DNA from: an uncultured Pelagibacteraceae bacterium
GTDB lineage: Bacteria; Pseudomonadota; Alphaproteobacteria; Pelagibacterales; Pelagibacteraceae
Direction of reading: 5' to 3'
Length of the DNA stretch: 64,000 nucleotides
Assembly: GCA_902627805.1 (NCBI GenBank)
Contig: CACOKN010000001.1
Coordinates: 124,001-188,000, forward strand
Shown: positions 52,800 through 62,109 of the stretch, in pieces
Layout: each line of letters begins with the position of its first letter
Numbering within the stretch: the stretch's first letter is position 1
Position numbers and translations under genes: made by a program
Notes under the pieces: generated by a model
What the model saw: the letters and a program-made list of their open reading frames with translations, nothing else
What the model was told of the DNA's origin: nothing
Databases searched by the model: none

Positions 52800-53522
52800 A
52801 TGAAATTATTTAAGTTCATTTTATTATATTTATTTTTAATTTCTTCTGTGCAAGCAGATACGATTTATCAATTGATTAAGATCCCAAATCTTGAAATTTA
52901 TAATATCAAAACTACTAATAGTCTGAGATATCTTTACGCTAAAAAACCTTTTACGATTGGGGTAGATAACAATATTAATTGTTTTAAATCATCAAAACGA
53001 GATTTAGATCAAAAGTACGAAATTATAGAAAAAAATTTAAAAAGATATTCTCGAAGTTTTTTAAAAAAAATAAATTTAAAATATATTGTTCTTTGTGAAG
53101 ATTTATCAATTTCAGGAATTAATACTGCTGGAATACCTGACAATGTGATGAAAACTTTAATTGTTGATATTAAATTTAATAATAAATATTTTGAAAGAGT
53201 ATTACATCATGAAGTCTTTCATATAATCAATGATAGTTTTAAGGAAATTTTTAATGAAAAAACTTGGTCAAGTTTCAATTCAGATAGCTTTAATTATGCA
53301 AAATGTTCTTCTTGCACAAAAAAAATAGGTCTTGATACTTATTCTAAAACTGATGGTTTTATTACTGAATATTCAAAATCAACCGCTTCTGAAGATATGG
53401 CAGAAGTTTTTTCTCATTTAATGCATGGGAATTTACCAAAACAAATTGATCCTATTCTTCAAAAAAAGATAGATTTTATCAGATCAGGTTTGCTTAGAAT
53501 TGATCAAAGTTTCAATTTATGA
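52800..53522 (+). CDS. Exported putative zinc metalloprotease (zincin)
   Basis: 240 residues with a signal peptide (MKLFKFILLYLFLISSVQA). The zincin helix H137-E-V-F-H141 in VLHHEVFHIINDS gives two zinc ligands and the catalytic glutamate. A glutamate about 60 residues later in ASEDMAEVFSHLM (E198 or E202) fits the third ligand of gluzincins. Three cysteines (one early, CSSC pair around residues 163-166) may form a disulfide or metal site. It would act in the periplasm or outside. It overlaps the cyclophilin gene by 4 bp. The peptidase substrate is unknown. Confidence 0.75.
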   Translation: MKLFKFILLYLFLISSVQADTIYQLIKIPNLEIYNIKTTNSLRYLYAKKPFTIGVDNNINCFKSSKRDLDQKYEIIEKNLKRYSRSFLKKINLKYIVLCEDLSISGINTAGIPDNVMKTLIVDIKFNNKYFERVLHHEVFHIINDSFKEIFNEKTWSSFNSDSFNYAKCSSCTKKIGLDTYSKTDGFITEYSKSTASEDMAEVFSHLMHGNLPKQIDPILQKKIDFIRSGLLRIDQSFNL

Positions 53523-54166
53523 TTAAAAAAATTAAAGCTTCAAAGTCAGAGAAGATAATTTTTTTTTTCTTAATATCTTTAGCTATTTTTTCTCTAAGTT
53601 CCTTTTTTTTGATAAAGAATAAATGCTTATTTGTTAAAAATTATAATCCAGAAAAACTTTCTTTTGATAAGCCAAATAATATTGCGATTTTAAATGTTGA
53701 ATGTGGGAATGTAATTATTGAATTATATCCAAATATTTCTCCAAACGCGGTTGAAAGATTTAAAACATTGGTGAGGTCCAAAGCTTACGACGATGTTGCA
53801 TTTCATAGAGTAATTAAAGACAATCTTGTACAGGCAGGTGATTTGGAATTTGGTAAAAAAGGAAATATTGATTATGGAAAAATCGGAACAGGGCAATCAG
53901 GATTAGGAACCATAAAATCAGAAATAGGTGTCCCATTTGACTATGAAAGAGGAAGTGTGGGTCTTGCAAGAACTCAAAAATATAACACTGAGGATAGTCA
54001 ATTTTTCATCACGCTCAAAGATGAGCCATTATACGAGAGTGAATATACACCGATTGGAAAAGTAATTTATGGAATAGAAGCACTAGAAAAAATAAAATAT
54101 CTGGATAAGTCTGAGTATGTTCTAAGGCCTGACTTTATAAATTCTATTAAAATGTTAATTGACTAA
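53519..54166 (+). CDS. Membrane-anchored cyclophilin-type peptidyl-prolyl isomerase
   Basis: 215 residues. A membrane helix at about 14-33 is followed by a cyclophilin domain: VIIELYPNISPNAVERFKTL, AFHRVIKDNLVQAGD, SVGLARTQKYNTEDSQFFIT and YTPIGKVIYGIEALEKI. It lacks the tryptophan of human CypA, as many bacterial forms do. With the active-site arginine in FHRV and Q/F in SQFFI present, it is likely an active foldase on the periplasmic side. It is coupled to the zincin gene and its 3' end overlaps the convergent fadN-like gene by 12 bp. Confidence 0.87.
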   Translation: MIKKIKASKSEKIIFFFLISLAIFSLSSFFLIKNKCLFVKNYNPEKLSFDKPNNIAILNVECGNVIIELYPNISPNAVERFKTLVRSKAYDDVAFHRVIKDNLVQAGDLEFGKKGNIDYGKIGTGQSGLGTIKSEIGVPFDYERGSVGLARTQKYNTEDSQFFITLKDEPLYESEYTPIGKVIYGIEALEKIKYLDKSEYVLRPDFINSIKMLID

Positions 54167-56377
54167 AGGTTTACCAGTAGCCAAGGTGTGTTTAATCCTA
54201 TCTTGAGTATTTTTAGTTTCAATTAATTTCATAAAAGCATCTAGTTCTAATTTAAATAAATCATCTTCTGTCAACACTTTATCAATTGTAGTTTCACCAC
54301 CACTCAAAACGTAGGCTAATTCTTTTGCAACTTCTACCCCATGATCTAAGATTATTTTATCATTATAGAGTTTTTCTAAGATTTTATACATTTCTCCAAT
54401 AACTGCTTTCCCAGGTAAGTTAAACTTAAGTTCGTTAGGTGCTTTAAAATCTTTGTTTTCATCTAAGATTTTTTTTGAAACTTCTAATAAACTATTTCTA
54501 TTCATAATTTTTTTATTTTCAGGCAGTAAGTATTTCAATGGCTCAGCTTCAACAGGTGATGTTGCTGTTTTTCCATAACCAATGATATCAAAAACTTTTA
54601 ATGGTGCATAATTTGGATCTTTTTTTGCCTCTTCTGTATCTAGCCATCTAGCTAACATTTCTTTACATCCTCCACCAGCTGGAATTAAACCTACAATAGT
54701 TTCTACCAGACCAATTACAATATTTGTATGTGAAGCAACAAAATTACTTTGTACTAAAACTTCAAATCCACCTCCTAAAGTAAGTCCTGATGGTGCAGAT
54801 ATAACTGAGTGTTTAGAGTACTTTAGATGTTTACATGTTTCTTGGAAATATTTAATAAATTTCTCAATTGATTTAAAATCATTTTTGTCAGCGAATTCCA
54901 TTGTATAGGTTAAATTTACGCCTGCAGAAAATTGCATACTTTCATTAATTATAATCAAAGGCTTATCGGTTGCTTTCTTTAAAGCATCCATTGAATCATA
55001 ATCTAATGCGTTAGCTTTTGTGGTAAATTCAACTATATTATAATCATTGAATCTATAAATAGATGCTGAACTATTTCCGTCAACACTCGTCGCTGTTTTC
55101 TTAACCTTACCTAGAGTTTCTATTGCTGTATATTTTTGCCTCCCACCATAAAAGTTTTCATTTTTTGTCTTACTTAAATTTTCTAAAAAATTATTTTCGT
55201 TAAAATTTTCAACTTTCTCAAAAAAGTTTTTAACGCCAATCTCCTCTAGCATTTCAAAGGGTCCTTTAGCCCAGTTAAACCCTAACCTCATAGCCTCATC
55301 AATATCATTAAATTCTTTTGTTATTTCGGGCACTAATGATGAAGCATATTTAATGATCTTTTCTAATACTGACCAAGCATATTCACCATATTTATCATTC
55401 CTGTTAATGAGACTTTTCAGATCAACTTTATCAGATTTAATATCAATTTTTTTACTCGGAGAATAATCACCAGTTTGCAGATTGATAGCTTCCATTACTT
55501 TGCCACTATCAGTTTTCTTCATTCTGTAGAAACCCCCCTTGCCCTTTCTACCTGTATATCCAGTTTCAATTAACTTTTTTACTAGAGGAATTTCTTTTGC
55601 AACTTCATGAAATTTATCTGTTTCAGGTAATTCTTTAATAAAACTTTTTAAGACATCAGCCATTAGATCAATGCCAATTAAATCATAAAGCCCAAAAACT
55701 CCTGTTTTTGGAATGCCCATTGGTCTACCAAATATTGCATCCGCTTCCTCTACGGATAGTTTCATTTTGAACGCTTCAGTCATTGCTATTTGCATTGCGT
55801 AAACGCCAACTCTATTACCTAAAAAACCTGGAGTATCATTACAAACAATAGCTCCTTTTCCAAGCTCAAGTTCACAAAATTCTTTTAATTGGTTTATTTT
55901 ATTTAAGTCATTGTCTTCATTTTTAACAATTTCCAAAAGACCCATATATCTGACAGGATTAAAAAAATGAGTTATACAAAAATCCTTTTTTTGTTCTTTA
56001 TCTAAATTTTGAGATAAAACTTTAATAGGTATTGAAGAGGTATTGGAGGAAACAATTGCACCATCTTTTCTGCTTTTAAAAATTTTTTCATAGATTTGAT
56101 GTTTGATATCTATTCTCTCCACTACTGCTTCAACAACCCAATCAGCTTTTTCAACAACTGAAAAGTCATCTTCAATATTTCCAACTTTAATATTTTTTAT
56201 TTTTGATTTATCAATTAATAAAGGTGGTCTAGATTTGTGAATTCTTTCTCTGGCATTTTCACTAATTTCAGTTTTTAAATCTAAAAGAGTTACAGGGATA
56301 TTAGCATTACACAAATGAGCTGCTATACCACTTCCCATTGTTCCAGACCCAATCACTACTACATTCTTTATTTTCAT
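54155..56377 (-). CDS. FadN-type 3-hydroxyacyl-CoA dehydrogenase / enoyl-CoA hydratase fusion
   Basis: 740 residues. The N-terminal dehydrogenase has the NAD loop VIGSGTMGSGIAAHLCNA (8-25), ITHFFNPVRYMGLLEIV with the catalytic histidine, and NDTPGFLGNRVG. The C-terminal part (about 420-690) is a crotonase fold with APSGLTLGGGFEVLVQS and VGLIPAGGGCKEML. This order, dehydrogenase before hydratase, is that of FadN and the reverse of FadB/FadJ. It performs two beta-oxidation steps in the cytoplasm. It lies 11 bp after the potC-like gene, so it is probably in the transporter operon. Confidence 0.87.
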   Translation of the reverse strand: MKIKNVVVIGSGTMGSGIAAHLCNANIPVTLLDLKTEISENARERIHKSRPPLLIDKSKIKNIKVGNIEDDFSVVEKADWVVEAVVERIDIKHQIYEKIFKSRKDGAIVSSNTSSIPIKVLSQNLDKEQKKDFCITHFFNPVRYMGLLEIVKNEDNDLNKINQLKEFCELELGKGAIVCNDTPGFLGNRVGVYAMQIAMTEAFKMKLSVEEADAIFGRPMGIPKTGVFGLYDLIGIDLMADVLKSFIKELPETDKFHEVAKEIPLVKKLIETGYTGRKGKGGFYRMKKTDSGKVMEAINLQTGDYSPSKKIDIKSDKVDLKSLINRNDKYGEYAWSVLEKIIKYASSLVPEITKEFNDIDEAMRLGFNWAKGPFEMLEEIGVKNFFEKVENFNENNFLENLSKTKNENFYGGRQKYTAIETLGKVKKTATSVDGNSSASIYRFNDYNIVEFTTKANALDYDSMDALKKATDKPLIIINESMQFSAGVNLTYTMEFADKNDFKSIEKFIKYFQETCKHLKYSKHSVISAPSGLTLGGGFEVLVQSNFVASHTNIVIGLVETIVGLIPAGGGCKEMLARWLDTEEAKKDPNYAPLKVFDIIGYGKTATSPVEAEPLKYLLPENKKIMNRNSLLEVSKKILDENKDFKAPNELKFNLPGKAVIGEMYKILEKLYNDKIILDHGVEVAKELAYVLSGGETTIDKVLTEDDLFKLELDAFMKLIETKNTQDRIKHTLATGKPLVN

Positions 56378-56388
56378 GAAATTTTTTT

Positions 56389-57243
56389 TTAACGATTAAT
56401 ACCTCTGAGCCTTTCAGATCTTCGTCTTAAAAGCTCAGCAGTCACTAATATCAATGTTGATAATATAATTAGACAAGTCGCAACAGCTAATATTGTTGGA
56501 CTTAATTGCTCTCTTAAACCAGTCCACATTTGAATAGGGATTGTCGTATTTTCTAATCCTGCTAAAAATAAAACAACCACAACTTCATCAAACGAAGTTA
56601 CAAACGCAAATAACCCGCCTGAAATTACTCCAGGTAAAATTAATGGCAAAGTAATTTTCATAAAAGTATTCACTGGATCGCTTCCCAAACTTGCAGCTGC
56701 TCTAGTTACACTATGGTCAAACCCTGACAGAGTTGCGGTGACTGTAATTACCACAAAAGGTGTTCCTAATATAATATGAGCTAATACTATTCCTGTATGA
56801 GTTGCTGCTAAACCCGCTTTTGCCATAAAGAAAAATATTGCAACACCAGAAATAATTAATGGAACAATCATTGGTGAAATTAACACAGCCATTATTAATC
56901 CTTTATAAGGCATATGTCTGCTACTTAGTCCTAAGGCTGCAACTGTTCCAAGTATTACTGATCCAATTGTTGCAAAAATTGCAATAATAAAACTATTCTT
57001 AGCTGCTAATCCCCATGGATTTTTTGTTCCATAAATCATATCCTTATACCATCTTAAAGAAAACGCATCTGGATCTAGACGTTTCATTCCATCAGAAAAA
57101 CTCAAAAATTCTTCTGCATTGAATGATAATGGAAAGATTACAAATAAAGGTGCAATTAGGAAAAAGAAAACTGCACCACAAATTGTAAGATAAATATAAT
57201 GCCAAATTCTATAATGTGGTTCAGTATATTTTGGTAAAGCCAT
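56389..57243 (-). CDS. ABC transporter permease, PotC-like
   Basis: 284 residues with six predicted membrane helices. The EAA-type loop reads RAAASLGSDPVNTFMKITLP. This is the second permease of a polyamine/opine-type importer (PotC class). It follows the PotB-like gene after 4 bp. The substrate class is from family resemblance only. Confidence 0.88.
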   Translation of the reverse strand: MALPKYTEPHYRIWHYIYLTICGAVFFFLIAPLFVIFPLSFNAEEFLSFSDGMKRLDPDAFSLRWYKDMIYGTKNPWGLAAKNSFIIAIFATIGSVILGTVAALGLSSRHMPYKGLIMAVLISPMIVPLIISGVAIFFFMAKAGLAATHTGIVLAHIILGTPFVVITVTATLSGFDHSVTRAAASLGSDPVNTFMKITLPLILPGVISGGLFAFVTSFDEVVVVLFLAGLENTTIPIQMWTGLREQLSPTILAVATCLIILSTLILVTAELLRRRSERLRGINR

Positions 57244-57247
57244 TTGA

Positions 57248-58501
57248 TTATCCTAATTTAATATTATCAATTCCAACTATTTTGTTATAAAGCCAATAAA
57301 TTACCAATACTCCACTCAACAACATTAATCCCATTGCTGATGCAAAACTCCAGTCAAGGGTACTTTTCATATGAAATGCGATCTGGTTACTGATTAAAGT
57401 TCCGGATGCACCACCAACTAAGGCTGGTGTAATGTAATATCCGATTGCCAATATGAATACCAATAAACATCCTGCACCTATTCCTGGTATTGTTAACGGG
57501 AAATAAACTTTCCAAAATGCCACAAATGGCGTTCCACCTAGTGATTTTCCTGCCCTCATTAAGCTAGGTGAGATAGTTTTCATGACACTATAAAGTGGTA
57601 ATACCATGAACGGCAGTAATATTTGTGTCATCGCAACATAACTTCCTGTTTTGTTGTACATCATCTCAGGTCTATTATCGTCAGCTACTAATCCTATTCC
57701 GACAAAGAAATCATTAACAATTCCTTGTTGTTGCAACAAAATCATCCAGCTGGCAGTTCTTACAAGTAATGAAGTCCAAAACGGGAGCAGCACACAGATC
57801 ATTAATAAGTTACTATATTTCATTGGCAGAGTAGCTAATAAGTGAGCTATTGGATAAGCCATTAAAAAACAAAAGACAGTTACAAAAAATGCAATCTCCA
57901 GAGTTCTTAACCATAATACTCTGTGAATTCTCCTATCTTCTTCAACGCTTACTATTTTCCCTTCCTCATTTACATACATATCCATTCCTTTTAAATATTT
58001 TTGACCTGTAAATTCAGGGGCTCTTCTTTGAATTGCTCTCCAGTACTCAACATCAGCCCATCTTTTATGAACTGACATTATTTGTTCTTTGTAGTTTCCC
58101 TCTTCAAATGATTTAGATTTTCTTCGTAATTTTTTAATAATACTTTTAAATCCATTTTTAGTATAGTTTAATTGAGTAGATAACTTACCTTCACGTTTAT
58201 TCTCAACTAATTTTATAAAATCTTCATGAAAAGCAGCAAAAACTTCTTCATCAGGTAGCTCTTGACCATCCCAATTCTCCATTGCTTTAAAAGTTTTTGG
58301 AAGCATTTGTGTTACCATTTTATCGTCAACACTTCTGAACAGCATATCACCTATTGGAAAGACATAAGTTATTATTAAGAAAAGCAATAAGGGGGCAACA
58401 AGTAAAAAGGCTTTGATCTTATTCTTTCTCTCTGCCTTTTTAAGACTTACCTCTAAAGGTATACCATCTGTTGTTAAAATTTGTTTTGTTTCAGAGCTCA
58501 T
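57248..58501 (-). CDS. ABC transporter permease, PotB-like, with a large periplasmic insertion
   Basis: 417 residues, over 100 more than a typical PotB. The first membrane helix (about 31-49) is followed by a charged soluble stretch of about 140 residues (55-195) before the remaining five helices. The EAA loop is RAGKSLGGTPFVAFWKVYFP. The insertion is on the periplasmic side by the usual topology and could contact the binding protein. The start ATG lies only 7 bp after a strong hairpin that follows the binding-protein gene, and no ribosome site is clear of that hairpin. Confidence 0.86.
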   Translation of the reverse strand: MSSETKQILTTDGIPLEVSLKKAERKNKIKAFLLVAPLLLFLIITYVFPIGDMLFRSVDDKMVTQMLPKTFKAMENWDGQELPDEEVFAAFHEDFIKLVENKREGKLSTQLNYTKNGFKSIIKKLRRKSKSFEEGNYKEQIMSVHKRWADVEYWRAIQRRAPEFTGQKYLKGMDMYVNEEGKIVSVEEDRRIHRVLWLRTLEIAFFVTVFCFLMAYPIAHLLATLPMKYSNLLMICVLLPFWTSLLVRTASWMILLQQQGIVNDFFVGIGLVADDNRPEMMYNKTGSYVAMTQILLPFMVLPLYSVMKTISPSLMRAGKSLGGTPFVAFWKVYFPLTIPGIGAGCLLVFILAIGYYITPALVGGASGTLISNQIAFHMKSTLDWSFASAMGLMLLSGVLVIYWLYNKIVGIDNIKLG

Positions 58502-58534
58502 TAATAAAAAGGGCGGTTACGAATAACCGCCCTT
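58502..58534 (-). terminator. Strong hairpin between binding-protein and permease genes (terminator/attenuator)
   Basis: On the minus strand AAGGGCGGTTA and TAACCGCCCTT form a perfect 11-bp stem (58524-58534 with 58509-58519) closed by a TTCG loop, followed by a short T-rich run. It sits 37 bp after the binding-protein stop and directly before the permease ATG. It should cut most transcripts and protect the 3' end of the binding-protein message. Confidence 0.85.
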
Positions 58535-58571
58535 AAATTATAATATATAATTAAGTTTAATAAAACTTAAA

Positions 58572-59699
58572 TTATAGACCAGCTTTCATAGCTTCCCATT
58601 TTTCACCAAGCTCTGTACCGTTATCAGCCCAGAAAATTGGATCTACTAGGAAATAGTTTTTAGTGTTAGCCGGTGCAGTTGGCATTTGTGGTACCATGTT
58701 AGTCTTACCATCTTTATACCAAGGCTCACCTTTTTCCATAATACCAATTGAAGATTTTCTCCAAGGAGCATATGCAATGTATTTAGCACTTCCTGCTAAC
58801 ATCTCTGAGCTAGTCATCATTGCTAAAGCTTTTTTAGCCATACCATTAGCATCGTTTGGTCCACCTTTAACTTGTACGAAATATTCGTAGTCAAGACCCT
58901 GGCCATCCCAAACTTGTTTAATTGGTGCACCTTCTCCAATTTCAGCATTGAAGAATCTACCATTCCAACCAGTAGCCATTACTACTTCACCTGATACTAA
59001 TAGTTCTGGTGGTTGAGCACCTGCAGACCAAAATACACATCCACCTTTAGGGTCTGTGCATAGTTCTTTGATCTTATTCATTGCTCTTTCAACACCTTTT
59101 TCTGTTTCTAAAGCTTTGTAGATTTTTGCTCCACCTTTTCCTGGTTTAATACCATCTGCTGCTAAAGCGATCTCTAAGTTAGTTAAAGCGCTTTTATAGA
59201 TAGCTCTTTTTCCAGGGAATTTTTTAGTGTTAAAGAAATCTTTGATAGTCTTTGGAGTACCCTTAACATTGTTAGTGTTATAAGCATAATTCCAAGAATA
59301 CAAAATATTTCCTACAGCACACTTACTAGGCATTGCGGTAAAGAAATCTTTACTTGCTGGAGTTCCATCTGGAGCTGGTGGGAAGTCTTTATCGAAATCA
59401 AATTCAACAAATAATCCTTCATCACATCCAGTAATAGTATCCATTGCAAACACGTCGATTATATCCCACGTGATTTTACCAGCTTCTTTTTGTGCTTTTA
59501 TTTCAGACAATCCACCAGAATAGTCAACCCAGGCAATATTTATGCCAAGTTTTTTAGCTGTAGGATCACCATAACCTAACTTTTGAGACTCAGTATAAGC
59601 CCCACCCCATGACACTGCAGTTACTGTTGTTGCAAATGCTGAAGTAGTTAGTGAAAGTACAAAAGAAATAGCTAGTAATACTTTACTTAGTTTTTTCAT
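58572..59699 (-). CDS. Periplasmic substrate-binding protein, PotD-like
   Basis: From the ATG at 59699, 375 residues: signal peptide MKKLSKVLLAISFVLSLTTS then an SBP_bac_8-type protein (TAVSWGGAYTESQKLGY, WDIIDVFAMDTITGCDEG, VVMATGWNGRFFNAE). A longer frame opens at 59762, but the ribosome site GGAGG (59708-59704) is correctly spaced for 59699 and the upstream ATG falls in the -35 box. Family resemblance points to polyamines or related cations; acidic and tryptophan residues that could line such a pocket are present (WDGQGLDYEYF). Its own promoter and hairpin suggest high expression. Confidence 0.87.
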   Translation of the reverse strand: MKKLSKVLLAISFVLSLTTSAFATTVTAVSWGGAYTESQKLGYGDPTAKKLGINIAWVDYSGGLSEIKAQKEAGKITWDIIDVFAMDTITGCDEGLFVEFDFDKDFPPAPDGTPASKDFFTAMPSKCAVGNILYSWNYAYNTNNVKGTPKTIKDFFNTKKFPGKRAIYKSALTNLEIALAADGIKPGKGGAKIYKALETEKGVERAMNKIKELCTDPKGGCVFWSAGAQPPELLVSGEVVMATGWNGRFFNAEIGEGAPIKQVWDGQGLDYEYFVQVKGGPNDANGMAKKALAMMTSSEMLAGSAKYIAYAPWRKSSIGIMEKGEPWYKDGKTNMVPQMPTAPANTKNYFLVDPIFWADNGTELGEKWEAMKAGL

Positions 59700-59733
59700 T
59701 TTTCCTCCGTTTAAACGTTTTTTATAAAAATCA

Positions 59734-59762
59734 ATTACAACAAGATAGATAATGAGAGTCAA
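59734..59762 (-). promoter_or_regulatory. Predicted sigma70-type promoter of the PotD-like gene
   Basis: On the minus strand TTGACT (59762-59757), a 17-bp spacer and TGTAAT (59739-59734); each box matches 5 of 6 consensus bases. It lies in the 100-bp gap between the ATPase gene and the binding-protein gene, about 35 bp before the start. It gives the binding protein a promoter separate from the upstream genes. Confidence 0.65.
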
Positions 59763-59799
59763 CAGGCCATTTTAGTTAATTTAACAATATATATGTAGT

Positions 59800-60897
59800 C
59801 TATGAAGGATCTAGCGCTCTTGCATCTTCGCTGTTCCAGCCTATCTTAATATCTTTACCAAGCTTGATATCCAAATTCGCTGAACTATTAGGAACTTTTA
59901 AGATAAATTGATTATTGCCTAAAAGATTAATTCTAACTCTTGTGTGATCTCCGTGATATATTACTTCCTCAATCTTTCCAGAATGTATATTATCCATTTT
60001 ATCACTTGGATTAATCAAAGCTCTTTCAGGTCTTAAAGAAATTTTAGTTTTTTCACCTTTGCCTTTTACAGAAATAGGGTTTGCAAGTATATCTGTATTA
60101 GCTATTTTAACTTTACACTTACCACCTGAAATATCTGAAACCTCACCCACAAAAGTATTATTTTCCCCAATGAACTCAGCGACAAAAGAATTCACAGGTT
60201 TTTCATAAAGTTCATCCGGACTTGAAAGCTGCTGAACTTTTCCATCATTAAAAACAGCAATACGATTAGACATTGTTAATGCTTCACTTTGATCATGAGT
60301 TACATAAACAACAGTTACTCCAATGTTTTCATGTATATGCTTGATTTCATATTGCATACTCTCTCTTAAGTTTTTATCTAAAGCTCCTAGAGGCTCATCC
60401 ATTAAAACTAGTTGAGGGTCAAATACTAATGATCTTGCGACAGCCACTCTTTGCTGTTGACCACCTGATAATTGCCCTGGCATCCTAGATGCAAAACCTT
60501 GAAGTGAAACCATTGATAATGCCTTATCAATTTTTTTATCTGCCTCATCTTTTGGAATTTTTCTAACTCTTAGTGGAAAGGCAAGGTTCTCATAAACTGT
60601 CATATGAGGAAATAGCGCATAATTCTGAAAAACCATTCCAATACCTCTTTTGTGTGGAGGTATACTTGAGATGGCCTTACCATCTAAATATATTTCCCCA
60701 TTTGTTGGTGTTTCAAATCCTGCCAGCATCATTAAGCAAGTTGTTTTTCCAGAGCCCGAGGGTCCTAGCATAGTTACAAACTCACCTTCTTCAATATCTA
60801 ACTGAAGATCCTTAACGACTAAAACTTTGCCGTCATAGCTTTTATCTACTTTGTCGAATTTGACGAAATCTTTTTTAAGAGCCATAATTTTAATCAA
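59800..60897 (-). CDS. ABC transporter ATP-binding protein, PotA-like
   Basis: 365 residues. Walker A GPSGSGKTT, signature LSGGQQQRVAVARSL, Walker B LVLMDEPLGALD and H-loop VTHDQSEAL are intact; a C-terminal TOBE-type domain (about 275-350, KISLRPERALINPSD) is present. The first residues MIKIMALKKDF allow a second start at the internal Met5; the latter has the more usual N-terminus. It powers the PotB/PotC-like permeases downstream. It lies 40 bp after the M24 peptidase gene. Confidence 0.9.
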   Translation of the reverse strand: MIKIMALKKDFVKFDKVDKSYDGKVLVVKDLQLDIEEGEFVTMLGPSGSGKTTCLMMLAGFETPTNGEIYLDGKAISSIPPHKRGIGMVFQNYALFPHMTVYENLAFPLRVRKIPKDEADKKIDKALSMVSLQGFASRMPGQLSGGQQQRVAVARSLVFDPQLVLMDEPLGALDKNLRESMQYEIKHIHENIGVTVVYVTHDQSEALTMSNRIAVFNDGKVQQLSSPDELYEKPVNSFVAEFIGENNTFVGEVSDISGGKCKVKIANTDILANPISVKGKGEKTKISLRPERALINPSDKMDNIHSGKIEEVIYHGDHTRVRINLLGNNQFILKVPNSSANLDIKLGKDIKIGWNSEDARALDPS

Positions 60898-60936
60898 CTT
60901 AAAACATTTGTAAGAATAAATTTCAACCTTTAATAA

Positions 60937-62109
60937 CTAGCTTTTAACGTGAAGTTCTTTAGACATATTACAAAATAATTCTGCCCCTTCATCTGTAACT
61001 CTTATTGCCTCTGATGCTTCAACACCCCATTCGCCAAATTGCATAACCGCTATCATGTGAAAACAAACATTAGGTTCCAAAATTGTCATGTCACCTTTAT
61101 AGATATTTAATGTATGTTCTCCCCAATCTGGTGGATAACCAATTCCAATCGAATAACCTGTCCTAGATTTTTTTTCTATTCCATATTTATCTAAAATTTT
61201 CCAAAATGCTTGAGCAACGTGATCTATAGTATTTCCAGGTTTTGTTGCATCAATTCCAGCTTCAAGTGCCTCAATAGTTTTTTTCATCGTATCAATTTTA
61301 AGTTGATCAGGTTTTCCAAGCAAAATAGTTCTGGCCATCGGCGCATGGTAACGCTTATAAACTCCAGAAAGTTCAACAATTGTGGCCTCACCATCAATAA
61401 ATTTATCTTGTGTTGCGGTTAAATGTGAAGCAGATGTTCCTTTTCCAGTAGGAAGTAATGTTGCAATACTTGCATATTCCCCACCAAATTCAGGAGTTCC
61501 ATAAAACAAAGCTTTTTGAATTTCGCCGACAGCATCACATTGTCTAACCCCAGGACTTATTACTTCATAGGCTTTTTTCATTCCAACTTCTGAAATTTTT
61601 GCGGCAGATTTCATGAAATTTATTTCACTATTTGATTTTACCAGACGAGCCCAGTTAACTAATCTTTCAGAGTCTTTGATCTTGGCATCAGGTAAACCAT
61701 CTTTAATTTTCTGATAACAGAATGCTGTAAAATAATGAGCATCCATCTCTAAACCAATAGAAAGCTTATCCCATTTTTTATTCTTAATTACCTCTACTAA
61801 ATAATCATAAGGATGCTTAGGCCAAGTGTGAATGTAGTGTTCATCATATACGATTATATTCTCCTTCTTTAAATATGTTTTTAGATAAGCTCCTCCTGCA
61901 TCTTGATCTCTAACAAAACATAAAGGTTCATCAGCATTGACATGAACTATTGCACATTGAGCATAATAAAAAGACCAAGCATCATAACCTGTTAAGTAAT
62001 TTATATTATTCGTATCGTGAGAAATTAATAATTCGATGCCTTTATCCTGCATCATTTTTTGAACCTTTTTTAATCTATTCCTATATTCTTCTTTTGTAAA
62101 AAGACTCAT
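60937..62109 (-). CDS. M24-family hydrolase resembling ectoine hydrolase (DoeA/EutD)
   Basis: 390 residues with the creatinase/aminopeptidase-P fold. An N-terminal domain contains NNINYLTGYDAWSFYYAQ and FVRDQDAGGAYLKTYL, the latter stretch being typical of DoeA/EutD; the catalytic pita-bread half has ERLVNWARLVKSNSEINFMK, PGVRQCDAVGEIQKAL, GYSIGIGYPPDWGEHTLN and GEWGVEASEAI. Several usual M24 metal ligands are not obvious. If DoeA-like, it opens the ectoine ring to N-acetyl-diaminobutyrate. The next gene upstream is EutA-like, which supports this; hydrolysis of another cyclic amide or dipeptide is possible. Confidence 0.72.
   Translation of the reverse strand: MSLFTKEEYRNRLKKVQKMMQDKGIELLISHDTNNINYLTGYDAWSFYYAQCAIVHVNADEPLCFVRDQDAGGAYLKTYLKKENIIVYDEHYIHTWPKHPYDYLVEVIKNKKWDKLSIGLEMDAHYFTAFCYQKIKDGLPDAKIKDSERLVNWARLVKSNSEINFMKSAAKISEVGMKKAYEVISPGVRQCDAVGEIQKALFYGTPEFGGEYASIATLLPTGKGTSASHLTATQDKFIDGEATIVELSGVYKRYHAPMARTILLGKPDQLKIDTMKKTIEALEAGIDATKPGNTIDHVAQAFWKILDKYGIEKKSRTGYSIGIGYPPDWGEHTLNIYKGDMTILEPNVCFHMIAVMQFGEWGVEASEAIRVTDEGAELFCNMSKELHVKS

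Noticed and set aside
59700-59762. Extended N-terminus of the PotD-like protein from an ATG at 59762
   Set aside because: The extension lacks a ribosome site, would overlap the -35 box, and hides the signal peptide; GGAGG at 59704-59708 fits the start at 59699.
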